The notes: a model not told the origin generated them from the letters alone. Counted from the first letter of the stretch, positions 24,855 through 36,825 are shown. The stretch: DNA of 64,000 nt from Sipunculus nudus (GCA_026874595.1 CM049322.1:30011340-30075339); one strand, 5' to 3'. Numbers and translations are program-made.

Positions 24855-25760
24855 ACTAGAATACGGGTAGTCGACAAGCCACTACGTGTATCTGCCTAAA
24901 TCAGAGTGGAACGGGTGAAGTGAGGCACGGATTGAGTGGCAAGGGGAAATAGAGTGAAGTGTTGCATATTAGCATGGATGTCTGCAGCCAAATTGTGTAT
25001 GTAGGTAGCCCCCCCATACCACAAAATCCAGAAAGCTGTTCAAGTTGTATACATATGCAAAATTTTAGGCAGATATGTCAAACCACTGCCGAGATAGGAG
25101 TGATTTTATCCCATGGCAGACAAACAGACGGGAGCTGTGCAAAAATGGCTGCAGGTGGCGCCACCAGTTTTGCGTATGATAAAGAGCTATGTGAGATCTA
25201 TATACATGCAAAATTTTGGCCCAATCGGTCAAACAGTTCCAGAGATATGAGCTTGGAAGTCTGCAGCGTAAACATGAATGTAGGTGGCGCCACCTGTCAA
25301 AAATCAGAAAAGCTATCCAGGATGTATAGGCATGCCGAATTTCAGGTGAATTAGTCAAGTCACTGCAGAGATATAAGTGACTTTAACCCAAGGCAGACAA
25401 ATAGATGGACACTGTGCAAACATGGTTGCAGGTGGCGCCACCATTTTTTGTGTATGTTATAAAGCTCTCCAAGGGCTACATTTGTGCAAAAAAATTTTCC
25501 TGATCGGTCAAATGGTTCCCGAGATATGTGGGTTTATAAGTGGAAACAGACGCACAAACGGACGCAGAGCGCAGAGGAAAGGTCAGAGGTCAAAACAAAA
25601 TCGGGGCGCAGCAGTTCACATGTGACCCGAACATAATCCCGGGTTTCGTAAAATTCCGCCCAGCGGTTAAGGAGGAGTTCTCCGGACACCTACGCCGCCG
25701 CAGCCGCTGCGGCGGTGGGCTGAAAACATAGTATCCGCAAAACTCTGTTTTGGCGGATAC
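24855..25760 (+). mobile_element. Complete short R1 element, inserted in R4
   Basis: Starts CTAGAATACGGGTAGTCG with a GTAGTCG/CGACTAC-type 5' hairpin. Boxes lie at 25155, 25281 and 25433. It ends with a 3' hairpin of stem GTATCCGC/GCGGATAC around AAAACTCTGTTTTG. The 5' copy GTATC-GCC-AAA-CAGAGT and 3' ACTCTGTTTTGGCGGATAC are subterminal inverted repeats. Removing it restores GGATAATTAATGTGTGAG, as at 20110 and 16360, with no target duplication. Confidence 0.85.
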
Positions 25761-26514
25761 AATTAATGTGTGAGATTTAAGACTTTGGCCCAGTGGTTTT
25801 TGAGTAGAAGATTTTTGTAGCCACTTAGCTAAAATGGGCTGTTATGGTATATGACAAAATTCAGCTTCCCATAACTTAGCCAAAAGTCACTGAACTGAGA
25901 CCATTTGAACAAACTTCAGAAAGCACTACCCTAGGATCATTTATGTGCGATATTAAACAATTTGGCCATATCGTTTCAGAGAAGAAGTTATTTGTAGCTG
26001 TCAGTATGATACGGGCACTGATGACCCCCGTACAAAAAAGACTGATGCAGGTGGCGTCACCAATACCTCAATTTAAGATATGACTCATGTGACCAACATT
26101 GGCATAAAATTTGGTGATGATAGCTCCAGCCGTTTCTAAGATTGTAATTTTAGTATGTTTTTTTGGACAGATGACTAAGTTCAACTAGCTGTAACTCAGC
26201 CAAAAATCACTGAACTTAAACCATTTGAACAAACTTGAGAGAGATTGTTCCAGGAATCATTTCTGTGAAATATTGGACAATTTGGCTGAACAGTTTCAGA
26301 GTAGAAGACTTTAAAGCTTTTTTAGCTTTTTCCCAATAAAATTTAAGAAAATGCAGTTAGCCAAAAAATAAGCAAAATCAGATATAGTTTTTTAGATGAC
26401 TAATTTTTTGCATAAACTTTTGTGATGCTAACTCTTGCCGTTTCAAGAAAGTATGGGTTAACGTACAGACGATGGACAACGCCACACCATCGCATAAGCT
26501 CACAAGTTCGCTAA
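25761..26514 (+). repeat. R4 3' part, continuing after the R1 insertion
   Basis: TTAATGTGTGAGATTTAAGA through to ATCGCATAAGCTCACAAGTT and CGCTAA. Confidence 0.7.
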
Positions 26515-26776
26515 AAATTAAGGTTTTTCCTTAATTTCTCAAAGGAACAAAGTCGCAAAGACCCAGTTTTCAGCTTGGTAGGAGATCTTGGGGACATCTA
26601 TCATAATGCCAACAGCCTGGGGAGCATAGAGAGCTGCATTGATGACCTACTGTGACCAAAGTGGTCTGCTTGACAATGTAAGGGAAACAACAAGAGCCTT
26701 CAAAAAATTCAAAAACTAGCCTAATTTTGCAGCTTTTATTTTCAAATTTCAGATTTTAACAAATTAAATCCTTATG
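26515..26776 (+). repeat. R3 fragments flanking the 6-bp-duplication element
   Basis: R3 3'-side phrases (GGTAGGAGATCTTGGGGACA) break off near 26610. R3 5'-side phrases (TTTCAAATTTCAGATTTTAA) resume near 26735. The stretch 26610-26730 is unassigned. Confidence 0.5.
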
Positions 26777-27941
26777 CAGACCTTCCAACTTCAGTGAGGG
26801 GAAAATAGTAACGGTAACCACCTGACTACCGACAGCGAGGCCATGGTTCCAGCCGAAAAAAATTGAGTGATAATTAATACGTATCCTCTAAAAATAAAAG
26901 CATAAATTACATGGGTGTGCATTCAAAAGGCTATAGTATATACAGAAAATGAAAATGTATCCTCAGAATTAATGCATAAAATTCACCGGTCGGTAATGGC
27001 TGACACTTCACCAACAGACGGCATCTAATCATTATTCAGCGGGAAAATCAGTGACGTTTATACTAGAATACAGTTGTAAAATTCATTCATCAATTAGACC
27101 ACGTGATCGACCGTAATCCATTGAGAGGGCCCAAACGCCGGATCAATGCCATATTTGGATGTCAACGTAATTATGAATGAGTGCGTCATGAAGTAATAGC
27201 CAACAAGCCAAATTCCGAGAACTAAATATATTCTAATTAACAGCTTGCTTTTATGCGCGGCAATATTTGTTTTCTGTTCCGTGGCTAAAGCAAATGAGTT
27301 GAAATAACACAGGTCATGAGGGTATGAACTGGGTACATTTGCACACAAATCGATTATTCACTAAAGCTCGGCCTTACTTTAGAATGTAAAGCCCAATCCC
27401 ACCAAAAAAATGTTTTCGCTGCAGTCCAACGTTTTATTTTTCGAACGCTTTTTAAGCTGTTAACGGTAAATACTTGCGCTTTAAAAAATTTTCCGACGCA
27501 AAAATCCCCCAAAAAACACGGCCTAACCGGATCCCTGTTGAGTCATGTGAAATTCACTGGAACAATATATGCACGTTGACAGTCCTCCTATGGAAACGTC
27601 AACTTTGAACTCATTAATTTGTAGGCATTAAACTCAGTCGTCAGCAGGCCTGCTCCCCTTGTCATAAAGTTAACAAGGCCCTGTGCTACACACATTCTGT
27701 TTAGAGATTTATACTTGTAAATGATTCGTTTATGGACACTTTCTGAATGAGCACTTTGAGGTAAACATTTTGTAGTCAATACAATTTAAATTTTACAGGA
27801 ATTAGACCAAGGAAACACTATCATAAAATCATTCACGAATATCGCCAGAAATCGTAGTAAGCCGTCAGTTAATCGTACGATCATAATGAAAGTGGTCATT
27901 TCGTAACGATTACGATTTTTTCGTAAAGGTTGGCAGGTCTG
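26777..27941. mobile_element. DNA transposon with 6-bp target duplication (CTTATG)
   Basis: The ends CAGACCTTCCAAC and (reversed) CAGACCTGCCAAC are flanked by CTTATG at 26771-26776 and 27942-27947. Excising the element restores AAATC-CTTATG-TGTACATGCTG, the R3 sequence seen in copies near 17 and 36848. The interior of 1165 bp is less AT-rich than the flanks. It holds the GPCR-like frame on the minus strand but no visible transposase. A 6-bp duplication with CAGACC ends does not match a superfamily I can name with confidence. Confidence 0.75.
27094..27294 (-). pseudogene. Possible class-B-like GPCR TM-helix fragment inside a transposon
   Basis: After a good acceptor (TTTCAACTCATTTGCTTTAG, ending 27295) there is an open frame of about 65 residues. 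It begins TEQKTNIAAHKSK and continues into a hydrophobic helix LLIRIYLVLGIWLVGYYFM, then a less hydrophobic stretch to a stop. A basic patch followed by a helix of the form RxYLVLGxxWxxG resembles the fifth to sixth membrane helix region of adhesion or secretin-type GPCRs (family knowledge). It lies wholly within the inverted-repeat element at 26777-27941, so it may be a captured exon. A chance hydrophobic ORF cannot be excluded. Confidence 0.25.
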
Positions 27942-27983
27942 CTTATGTGTACATGCTGTGAAAATTAAATCCACAGTACTTAC

Positions 27984-29410
27984 AGACCCATGGGTCTCAA
28001 TGCTCAGCTGCATTTGTCTATAAGGATATATGTTTATGAGGTTTTCCAAAATATTGGTCCTGTGATCAGTTTGAAGCCAACCTGTCTACCAAAACTTGAG
28101 TTATCATCCATAAACTAATTTGTGAATGGATGGGCCCTGTGACCTTAACCTCTGACCTAGTGATAGCAAAATCAAAAGCAAACGTCCCCCATTGGCACGT
28201 GCACCACATGTTGATGATGGAAGGATTGAGATGAAAAGTTTGGCTTGAAATGCATCCACAATCTTTCTAAAGTAGTGGGTCCTGTGACCTTGACCTTTGA
28301 TCTCAGGACCCCAGAATCAACAGTTCTTACTTTAGTGGTGGGTCATAAATAAGTCAAATTTGAAACCAATATTTAAAACCAAACTGTTGTTATCATCTGG
28401 AAACTAATATGTGGATAGATGGCACCCATGACCTTGACCTTTGACCTTATGACCCCAAAATCCATGAGTTACTTCCACTATTGGCAAGTGAGCAACATGT
28501 GGAAGATAGAAGGTTTGGGATGGAAAGTTTGGCTAAAAATACATCAACAATCTTTTTAAAGAAGTGGGTCCTGTGACCTTGACCTTTGGCCTTATGACCC
28601 CAAAATCAAAAGGGTTCTTACATAACCAATATGTCCATCCAAACTGGAGTTATCATCCAGAAACAAACATGTGGACAGATGGGCCCCTATGACCATGACC
28701 TGAGACCTTGTGACCTCAAATCAATCAGGTTCATCCCCTATTGGCAGCTCAGCTATATGTGCAAGATGGAAGGTTTGGGATGAAAAGTTTGGCTTAAAAT
28801 GCATCCACAATCTTTCTAAATAGGTGGGTACTGTGACCTTGACCTTTGACCTCATGACCCCAAAACTGAACAGAATCTTCTCCTATTGGCAGGTTAGCAA
28901 TACCTTGAAGATAGAATGTTTGAGATAAAATGTTTGGCTTCAAAGGCATATGCATTCTTTTTAAAGAAATGAGTCCTGTGACCTTGACCTTTGACAGTTG
29001 GACCCCAAAATCAACACAGTTCTTACTTAAGTGGTGAGTCATATATCAATTAAGTTTGAAACCAATATATCAATCTAAACTTGAGTAATCATCTGGAAAC
29101 TAATTTGTGAACAGATGGCCCCTGTGACCTTGACCTTTGACCATGTGACCCCAAATTCATTTATGCTCTCCCCATACTGGCAAGTCAGCTAAATGAGCAA
29201 AATGGAAAGTTTAGGATGAAATGCTTGGCTTAAAATGCAGCCATAAACTTTGTAAATAAGTGAGTCCTGTGACCTTGACCTATGACCTACTGACCCCAAA
29301 ATCATATATGTTAGAACTTGCTTGAGTGGTTGGCCATACATAAGTCAAGTTTGAAATCCATGTGTCAATACAACCTGGAGTTATCATCTGGAAACAAATT
29401 TGTGTGGATG

Positions 29411-29444
<34 letters not shown>

Positions 29445-29550
29445 GAGGGTGATAACTATATGGCATCAACTTATGATCAAAACACACACCAGGTTTTGGG
29501 ACACTAGATGTAATTACAGCTGAGAAACTGACATGATTGTTGTCATTTTA
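27984..29550 (+). mobile_element. R5 element with nuclear-receptor half-site array
   Basis: Starts with the palindrome ACCCATGGGT and GCTCAGCTG, and ends with a GACA microsatellite (29411-29446) and ACAGCTGAG. Between them TGACCTTGACCTTTGACC or close variants recur near 28144, 28284, 28429, 28574, 28691, 28831, 28979, 29126 and 29271, about 145 bp apart, in alternating contexts that make a unit of about 290 bp. No coding capacity. Confidence 0.8.
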
Positions 29551-29556
29551 TAATAA

Positions 29557-29750
29557 ACAAGGCCTACAGGCCTAATGCAAACCTGTGCAATGAGATTACA
29601 CCAGGTATAATGCTTCAATGCTGGACCATTACTTTTCAAGAACATATGTAACATATATATGAACAATGCAAGTACTAAACACTTAGAACAAGAAACAATT
29701 AAACAAACATCACTGCTGAAATTCTGGCATGGGTGAACACAACACAAAAA
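29557..29750 (+). mobile_element. R4 5' end directly abutting R1
   Basis: ACAAGGCCTACAGGCCTAAT to GGTGAACACAACACAAAAA, then R1. The same junction occurs at 44125 and 62600. Confidence 0.75.
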
Positions 29751-30863
29751 CTAGAATACAAGTAGTCAACAAGCGACTAAGTGTATCCGCCAAAATCATA
29801 GTGGGACTGGTGAAGTGAGGCATTGATTGAGTGGCAAGGGGAAATAGAGTGAGGTGTGTTGCATAATAGCCAGGATGTCTGCAGCTGAAATGTGTATGTA
29901 GGTTAGGCCACCTACCACAAAATCCAGAAAGCTGTCCAAGTTGTATACATATGCAAAATTTTAGGCTGATAATTCAAACCACTACTTGTATATGAGTGAT
30001 TTTATCCCAAAGCAGACAAATAGAAGGACGCTGTGCAAAAAAGGTGGCAGGTAGCACCACAATTTTTTTGTATGATTAAGAGCTATGTGAGATCTATACA
30101 CATGCAAAATTTCAGGGGGATATGTCAAACCAATCTTGAGATATAAGCCTGAATGTCTGCAGCTTATACAAAAATGTAGGTGGCGCCACCTGCAACAAAT
30201 CCAATTGACTTATCCAAGATGTATAAACCTGCAAAATTCTAGGCAGATATGTCAAACCACTGCCGAGATATAAGTGATTTTATCCAACGGCAAACAAACA
30301 GACGGATGCTGTGCAAAAATGGTTGCAGGTGGCGCCACCAGTTTTGTGTATGATAAAGAGCTATGCAAGATCTACAAACATGCAAAATTTTGGCCCAATC
30401 TGTCAAATGGTTCTTGAGATATGAGCTTGAATGTCTGCAGCATAAATGTGAATATAGGTGGCGCCACTTTTCATAAAATCAAGAAAGCTGTCCAGGATGT
30501 TTAAACCTGCAAACTTTCAGGTGGATAAGTCAAACCACTGCTGAGATATGAGTCATTTTATCCCAAGGCAGATGAACAGATGGATGCTGTGCATTAGTGG
30601 TTGCAGGTAGACCACCAGTTTTGCTTATGATGAAGAGCTATCTAAGATCTATACACATGCAAAATTTTGGCCCAATTGGTCAAACGATTCCCGAGATATG
30701 TCTGCAGAGTAAACATGAATGTAGGTGGCGCCCCCTGTCATAAATCGAGAAAGCTGTCCAGGATGTATAAACCTGCAAAATTTCAGGTGGATAACATCAG
30801 GTCTGAGGTCAACCAAAAATGAGGGCGCAGCAGTTCACTTGTGACCTGATGATAAACCCAATT
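29751..30863 (+). mobile_element. R1 element, 3' end replaced
   Basis: CTAGAATACAAGTAGTC start; boxes at 30178 and 30327 plus worn copies. It jumps from GGTGGATAA into CATCAGGTCTGAGGTCAACC and then the GTCTAGAC segment, without the R1 hairpin. Confidence 0.75.
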
Positions 30864-31090
30864 CACTCAAAAATGCAAACCAAGTTTTTTCAAAGAGTTG
30901 AAAGATATAGTTCCAATAATCTGGGAATTCTGCATCTAAACATTGTGTCTAGACATCTAGACACTGTGTCTAGATGTCTAGACACATTGTCTAGACCCCC
31001 CCCCCCCCGCCAGGTCAGTTGCCATGCTGATGTCTGGACCCCACCTGTTTGTACTGAGTGACCTCTTGACTTGGTTGCTGAAACTCAGCA
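30864..31090 (+). repeat. Second GTCTAGAC palindrome cluster
   Basis: Octamers at 30945-30996 and a C-run to 31008. Nearly the same as 19040-19240. Confidence 0.7.
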
Positions 31091-31676
31091 TGTTGTCAAA
31101 TCTGTTTTCAAATACAGAATGCCTTTTTCAATTGGCTACAATGTTTTTTAAAACTGTATTTACCCAATCTATTCTTATAAAACTGGCAGAACCCTACCAT
31201 AGAAAAATTCTTGTAAAGTTTAAACCAATCAGCTTAACAGTTTCATCATAAATCAGTGTATATTTAGAAGAGTTTAAAATTACATTTTCACTTGTAAAAA
31301 ACACATCAATGTAGGTGGCGCCACCAATACCTCAAAATCAGATATGACATATGTAACAAACATTGGTATTAAGTTTGGTGATTATAGCTCTTGCCGTTTT
31401 TGAGATTTAAATTTTAATATGCTTTGTTGGACAGTTAACAAAGTTCAACCTCCTGTAACTTGGCCAAAAATCTCAAAACTGAAACCATTCGAACAAACTT
31501 GAGAGAGATTGTTCCAGGGATCATTTCTGTGAAATATTGGACAATTTGGCTGGACAATATCGGAGAAGATTTTTAAAGCTTTTTTAGCTTTTTCCCTATA
31601 AAATCTAAGAAAATGCAGTTAGAAAAATATAAACAAAATCTGATATAGTTTCTTGGATGACTGTTTATTTGCAAAA
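31091..31676 (+). repeat. R4 core (host of the R6 insertion)
   Basis: Box GGTGGCGCCACCAATACCTC near 31316, then the usual R4 phrases up to TTATTTGCAAAA. Confidence 0.65.
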
Positions 31677-33537
31677 CTAGATGTGTCGGTATGACACGAA
31701 TGCCCCCGCCTGGGGCAAATTAGGAACATTTGTTAAATTTTTTTAAGTTCAGGAGGTGTTGTATGGTCAAAAGTAGGTCAAGAAGGGCAAAATGCAAACT
31801 CGATCTGTAACGGGTCATTATCAAGGAACACACCAAAAATCAGGCCAGTATGCAGGCATTGTAAAAAAAAGTCCATACAAGAGCATTTTTCATAAAAATT
31901 TCTGTCTTTCATGAAATTTTCTATGTTCAGGATCTGTCATATGGTCAAAAATAGGTTAACTGGGACGAAACGCGAACCCGACCTGTAAGTTGTCATTATG
32001 CGCCCACAGACCAAACATTGGGCCAGTATCTGTAAGCATTGCATTGCGAAACTAGAATATTAGCAAAAGCTGGTAATCAGTTATAAATTTAAATTGGAGA
32101 GGTATGTACCATGTTTTATAACAATCCATCCAAATGCTTCCTGAGAAATATCCCCCTAAGTTTTTTTCTATACTAAGCTCTGTGACCTTGAAAAGTAGGT
32201 CAAGACCACCCATCTTTGAACCTGACCAAGATTTTGTAAATATGATGCAAAAGCACTGAAGTAATGAAGTTCCTTAGATGAATACCTTTGGAGATATCCT
32301 GCACAAAGGCCAAAATTGAAAAATCCGATAAAATTTCATAAAAAAATCAGAAATTGCAGGTGACGCCACCAAAATTGTGCAGCACATACATACCATCAGT
32401 CCCAATGATCATAGTAAGTTTTTTGAAAATCCACACAATGGTTCCTGAGATATAAGCTTCTGAGTGTTTTATTATAATCAGCTCTTAAATGTAGAAAAAT
32501 GGGTCAAGGTCACCCATCTGCGAACTTAACCGAGATTTTATCGATATACATCTTCACTGATGAAATAAAATTCCAACAGTGAATCCTTTTAGAGATATCC
32601 CGCTCACAAGGTAAAAGTTAACAGACGCCGAACGGACGGACGGACACCTGACAGACAGATGGACGGATAGACGGACAGCTTGGGTGACAACAATAGCCCA
32701 TCAGCCTATGAGCTGAGGGCTAAAAACGGCTGTACATGTACATTTGTCATGAAAATTTATATTTTTCATGAAATTTTCTATGTTTAGGAGCCGTAAAACA
32801 ATCAAAAGTAGGTCAACCGGGACGAAACGCGAACTCGATCTGTAACTGGTCATTATCTGCATACACACTAAAAATCAGGCCAATATCTGCAGGCATTGCG
32901 AAAAAAAGTCCATACATGAGTATTTGTCATGAAAATTTCTATTTTTCATTAAATTATTTCCAAGTTAAGAAGCCGTAAATGGTCAAAAGTAGGTCAACCG
33001 GGAGGAAACGCGATCTCGATCTGTAACTGGTCAATATCTGCATACACACCAAAAATCAGGCCAATATCTGTAGGCATTGCGAAAAAAAGTCTGTACATGT
33101 GTATTTGTCATGAAAATTTCTATTTTTCATGAAATTTTCTAAGTTAAGGAGCCGTAAAATGGTCAAAAGTAGGTCAACCAGGACGAAACGCGAACTTGAT
33201 CTGTAATTGGTCTTTATCTGCATACACACCAAAAATCAGGCCAATATCTGCAAGCATTGCGAAAAAAGTCCGTACATGTGTATTTGTCATGAAAATTTCT
33301 ATTTTTCATGAAATTTTCTAAGTTAAGGAGCCGTAGAACGTCAAAAGTAGGTCAACCTGAACGAAACGCGAACTCAATCTGTAACTGGTCATTATCTGCC
33401 CACACACCATAAATCAGGCCAATATCTGCAGGCATTGTGAAAAAAAGTCCGAACTGTTTGATTTCGGAAGGACGGAAGGACGGAATGACGGACATGGGTA
33501 AAACTATATGCCCCGGCCACTTTGAGGCGGGGGCATA
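31677..33537 (+). mobile_element. R6 element, about 180-bp tandem core
   Basis: Starts CTAGATGTGTCGGTATGACA and carries ATGCCCCCGCC near the 5' end. It ends with a hairpin of stem TATGCCCC/GGGGCATA whose 3' arm GGCGGGGGCAT is the complement of that 5' motif. Core units carry GTAGGTCAACCNGGACGAAA and recur about every 180 bp near 32810, 32990, 33170 and 33345. It is interrupted by R7 at 32052-32722. R4 host sequence resumes at 33538 (AAAATCTGGTGATGCTAGCT). Confidence 0.8.
32052..32722 (+). mobile_element. R7 element nested in R6
   Basis: Starts CTAGAATATTAGCAAAAGCT. It contains AGGTGACGCCACCA near 32359 and a GACGGACGG tract near 32630. It ends with a hairpin of stem TAGCCC/GGGCTA plus TCAGC/GCTGA. 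R6 reads through its flanks (GGCATTGCGAAA then AAAACGGCTGTACATG), so it inserted in an A-tract. Confidence 0.8.
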
Positions 33538-33660
33538 AAAATCTGGTGATGCTAGCTCATGGCGTTTTTAGGATAGCTATGGTTAACATACAGACAATGC
33601 ACGACGCACGACATATGACGCACAGCGCCGCACTATCGCATAAGCTCACAGGTTAGCTAA
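33538..33660 (+). repeat. R4 3' end after the R6 insertion
   Basis: GGTGATGCTAGCTCATGGCG to ATCGCATAAGCTCACAGGTT and AGCTAA. Confidence 0.7.
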
Positions 33661-34275
33661 AAAATTGACATATTTTAATTTTTTTTTTTTAAATTTGAAA
33701 TAAATATAACTTAACAAGCGGAAACACTTGTAAAAGACCTGGAAATTTAGATTATTATTACTTACTACATATTTGTTCATCATTAATTTCCTCCATATAA
33801 TACCTAATAGTAAAGAATAATATAATTTAATTTTTTTTTTCATTATTAAAATTTAAATGAAAAATACCATAGGTGACTCCATGGTGTTATTTGGAATACA
33901 TTATCATCCATCCATACAAATCCATAAAACATCAGTAATTTCAAGGTAATTCTCTGTTACTCATCAACTATCGAATTCTTTTTCTATTAATTTTTTAAAA
34001 TTTGTTATTAAAAACCATTAAAATATATTAATTTATTGTTTATTGTTATGTTGTTGGTCAAAACAACTACTAGATAAGTTGGGTTGGACACCTGGATCAA
34101 CAGTGGCCAGCCATAAGCTGCCTGAATGCTGTGTATATGCCTCAAGCGTGTATAATTTGCTTGAAAGGTCAATAAGGTCAACATACAGGTGACTGAAGAG
34201 GGGCTGGGTAGAGCATGGGTGTGACATGGTCTCATAAAAACTGTAATAAAAGCTACAGTTTTTGGCCAATTTCTT
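33661..34275. repeat. Duplicated segment (partner at 36323-36815)
   Basis: From about 33780, CATTAATTTCCTCCATATAA through GTTGGGTTGGACACCTGGAT to AAGCTACAGTTTTTGGCC matches 36323-36815 with small differences. No gene. Confidence 0.7.
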
Positions 34276-34536
34276 TTAAGTCTTGAAGTGTAACAATGTG
34301 ATTTTAATGGAAAACAGAGGTTTTTCCTTAATATTTTGAAGGCACAAAGTCCGACTGACCCAATTTTCGGTATGGTAGGAGATTTTGGTGACATCTGATG
34401 GTATGCTGAATTTCAGATTCGTAGGTCCAATGGTTTCAAAAAGTGCCAGTTTAACGTATGGACAGACGGATGGACAGCCGACGGACAAAGAACCACGACT
34501 ATAGCTCAGATGACTTCTAATATAGTCAGCTAAGCT
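34276..34536 (+). repeat. R3 3'-end fragment
   Basis: GAGGTTTTTCCTTAATATTT to the TAGCTCAG hairpin. The loop is expanded (TTCTAATATAGTC). Confidence 0.7.
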
Positions 34537-35055
34537 AAAAAGTTTACAAGATTCTAATCTAATTTTGGATATACAATTAAATTTTGATTAAATAAAGTTA
34601 TATCCTTGGAAAATGTCTCTAGCTTTTAGCATGTTAAGGGAGTAAATATCTTCAGGTCAATAACAGGTCAATGCATCAATTTCAAATATGAGTCATGTGA
34701 CCAACATTTGCATAAGGTTTTGTTGTGGTAACTCCTGCCGTTTCTGAGTTAGTAATGTTAGTATGTTTACTTAGCCAAATGACTAAGTTCCTGTACAGTC
34801 AATTTGAATAAAACTGAAAGAGCTCTGGGATCATTTCTGTTAAAAACAATTTGTCTAAAAGGTTTTGGACAATGAGAATTTCAAATGTCTCTCTTTTTCT
34901 CCTTAAGATGTAGATTGATGCAGATTGCACCAAAATAAGCTCAATCTGATAATGTTTGAGGTATGTGACTGATTCTTGCATAAAATTTTGTGATGCTAGT
35001 ATGAGTTAACATGCAGATGACAAACTGTCACATAAGCTCACAGGTACGCTGAAGA
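34537..35055 (+). repeat. R3 and R4 fragments
   Basis: R3 core to about 34655, then R4 phrases ending CACATAAGCTCACAGGTA. Confidence 0.6.
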
Positions 35056-35322
35056 AGATGCACAGATGGACATTGGTAGGAGAAATGATACAATGGTCAG
35101 TGAAATTTTCTTCCAAGCATTTTGAAAATAGAGGTACTTTTTCCTTATATTACCTTAAAGAACATATGGGTGCATTTTTATATATGACTAAAAATTTTGT
35201 TAGGCATTGACCAAAAATGCAAAATACACTGGAAGTAGTATTCAATCTGGTTTCCTGTCAAATGGATTCACATGGTAAAATGGGGAACATATTATACTTG
35301 TCAAATGCATAGGCATTCTTAC

Positions 35323-35439
35323 CTTTCTGTCTTCTGCGCAAAAATATCAGGACGATAAATATGATTACTGCAATGCCTAAAATGATTCCTAAAACAGCCC
35401 CGGCAATGACTCCAGCATTCACATGTTTTCCTGAGGGAC
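35323..35439 (-). CDS. Transmembrane exon of the same FN3 receptor gene
   Basis: The exon has 39 codons and phase 1 at both ends. The acceptor ends ATATATTTCAG and the donor is AAAG|GTAAGA. It encodes a short Gly/Ser/His linker, then about 24 hydrophobic residues (AGVIAGAVLGIILGIAVIIF and on), then a stop-transfer cluster FLRRRQK. This is the usual layout of a type I single-pass receptor, with the basic cluster on the cytoplasmic side. Small-xxx-small spacing (AGAVLGIILG) could favour helix packing. The incoming phase 1 matches the FN3 exon at 56568-56882. The outgoing phase 1 matches the microexon at 21367-21388. The exon lies in a short island of non-repeat sequence between R4 and R9 repeats. 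An unseen exon could still lie between it and the FN3 exon. Confidence 0.85.
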
Positions 35440-35557
35440 CTGAAATATATTTGAAAACAGGTGACACATCAGTCCTTATGCACACCTGGTAGGCACAGAC
35501 TGTTTCACTAGTAAGACCTTTTATACACTGAGAACTTAAAACCTGAGCCAGTAATAA

Positions 35558-36290
35558 ACAAGGGACCTATGGGTCACGACGCTCAGCTGTTATATATGAT
35601 AAAAAAATATTATTTAGAAATGAGGCACATGCTGGTTTTGTGTGGTATTATAAGCTGTATTATGAGTTGTTTAGCTTATGTAAGATTTTGATAGTACCTT
35701 TGGAGACAGGGAAGAGGATTGATTTCATTTATTTTATTAACAAATGGAGTACTATTGTCACACAGATTTTGACTTGGCCATATAACTTATAAGCAGAACA
35801 TATAATATAAGAGTTTAACTATTTATTAAAAAAAATTACAAATATTGTCCCAAATATAATTTTTATTAAAAATAATAAGAGAATCATATGATTTTTTAAA
35901 ATGAAATATAACTGATATGATTATTAAAATAATATTAAAGAATATATTCATGAATGCATTCATGAATACATTTTGAAAGTATTGGCACGAGTATTCATAT
36001 ACTTTCATTTTTACCTGAATTCCCATTCTTTATGCAAGAAATTTTATAATGGAGTACATAATCATATTCGTATTTAAATACAATTACAAAGTATTCAAAC
36101 CATGTCTGGTATTTATTCAGTTTTCACCAAACAATGATGTTGAGAATCCAGAATATACAAAATTCACACATTTAAATAATGATCATAAGTACCTGGTTTT
36201 ATGGCTTTTATTTATATTAAAAAATAACTGTAAAAAATTCATTTTGGACTAATTTCACATCAATGTACACACTAGACACAGTAGGAATCT
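35558..36290 (+). repeat. R9 repeat copy (paired with 7827-8440)
   Basis: ACAAGGGACCTATGGGTCAC, GACGCTCAGCTG, then the blocks shared with 7827. Confidence 0.65.
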
Positions 36291-36322
36291 AGATTAATAT
36301 TATCAACTGCATCTTTGTCTAT

Positions 36323-36815
36323 CATTAATTTCCTTCATATGATCCCTAATGATTAGTAATGAATAATATGATTTACTTCTTTATCATTAAAATTGAACTG
36401 AAAAATGCCATAGGTGACTGCATGGTGTTATTTGGAATATGTGACATTCTACCCATCGATACAAGATTCTTATATCATCAGTAACTGCAAGTTAATTTCC
36501 TGTTATTATAATCTAACAAATTCCTTTTCTATTTTTCTTTAATTTGTTATTAAAAACCAATAAAAATTTATTAATTTGTTTATTGTTATGTTGTTGGTTA
36601 AAACTACTAGATGAGTTGGGTTGGACACCTAGATCAACTGTGGCTGGCCATAAGCTGCCTGGATTCCTGTATGCCTCGCCTCAAGCGTGCATAATTTGAT
36701 GAAAGGTCAACAAGGTCAACATACAGGTGACTCAAGAGGGGCTGGAGAGAGCCAAAGTCTGACAGGGTCCCCTTAAAATCATTAATAAAAGCTACAATTT
36801 TTGGCCAATTTCTTT
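36323..36815. repeat. Duplicated segment (partner at 33780-34275)
   Basis: See partner; the two are followed by different R3 parts. Confidence 0.7.
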
Positions 36816-36825
36816 CAGCTTTCTA

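Noticed and set aside
27094-27294. GPCR-like frame as an exon of the FN3 receptor
   Set aside because: It lies inside a transposon with intact target duplications, and the receptor's neighbouring exons already join in phase without it.
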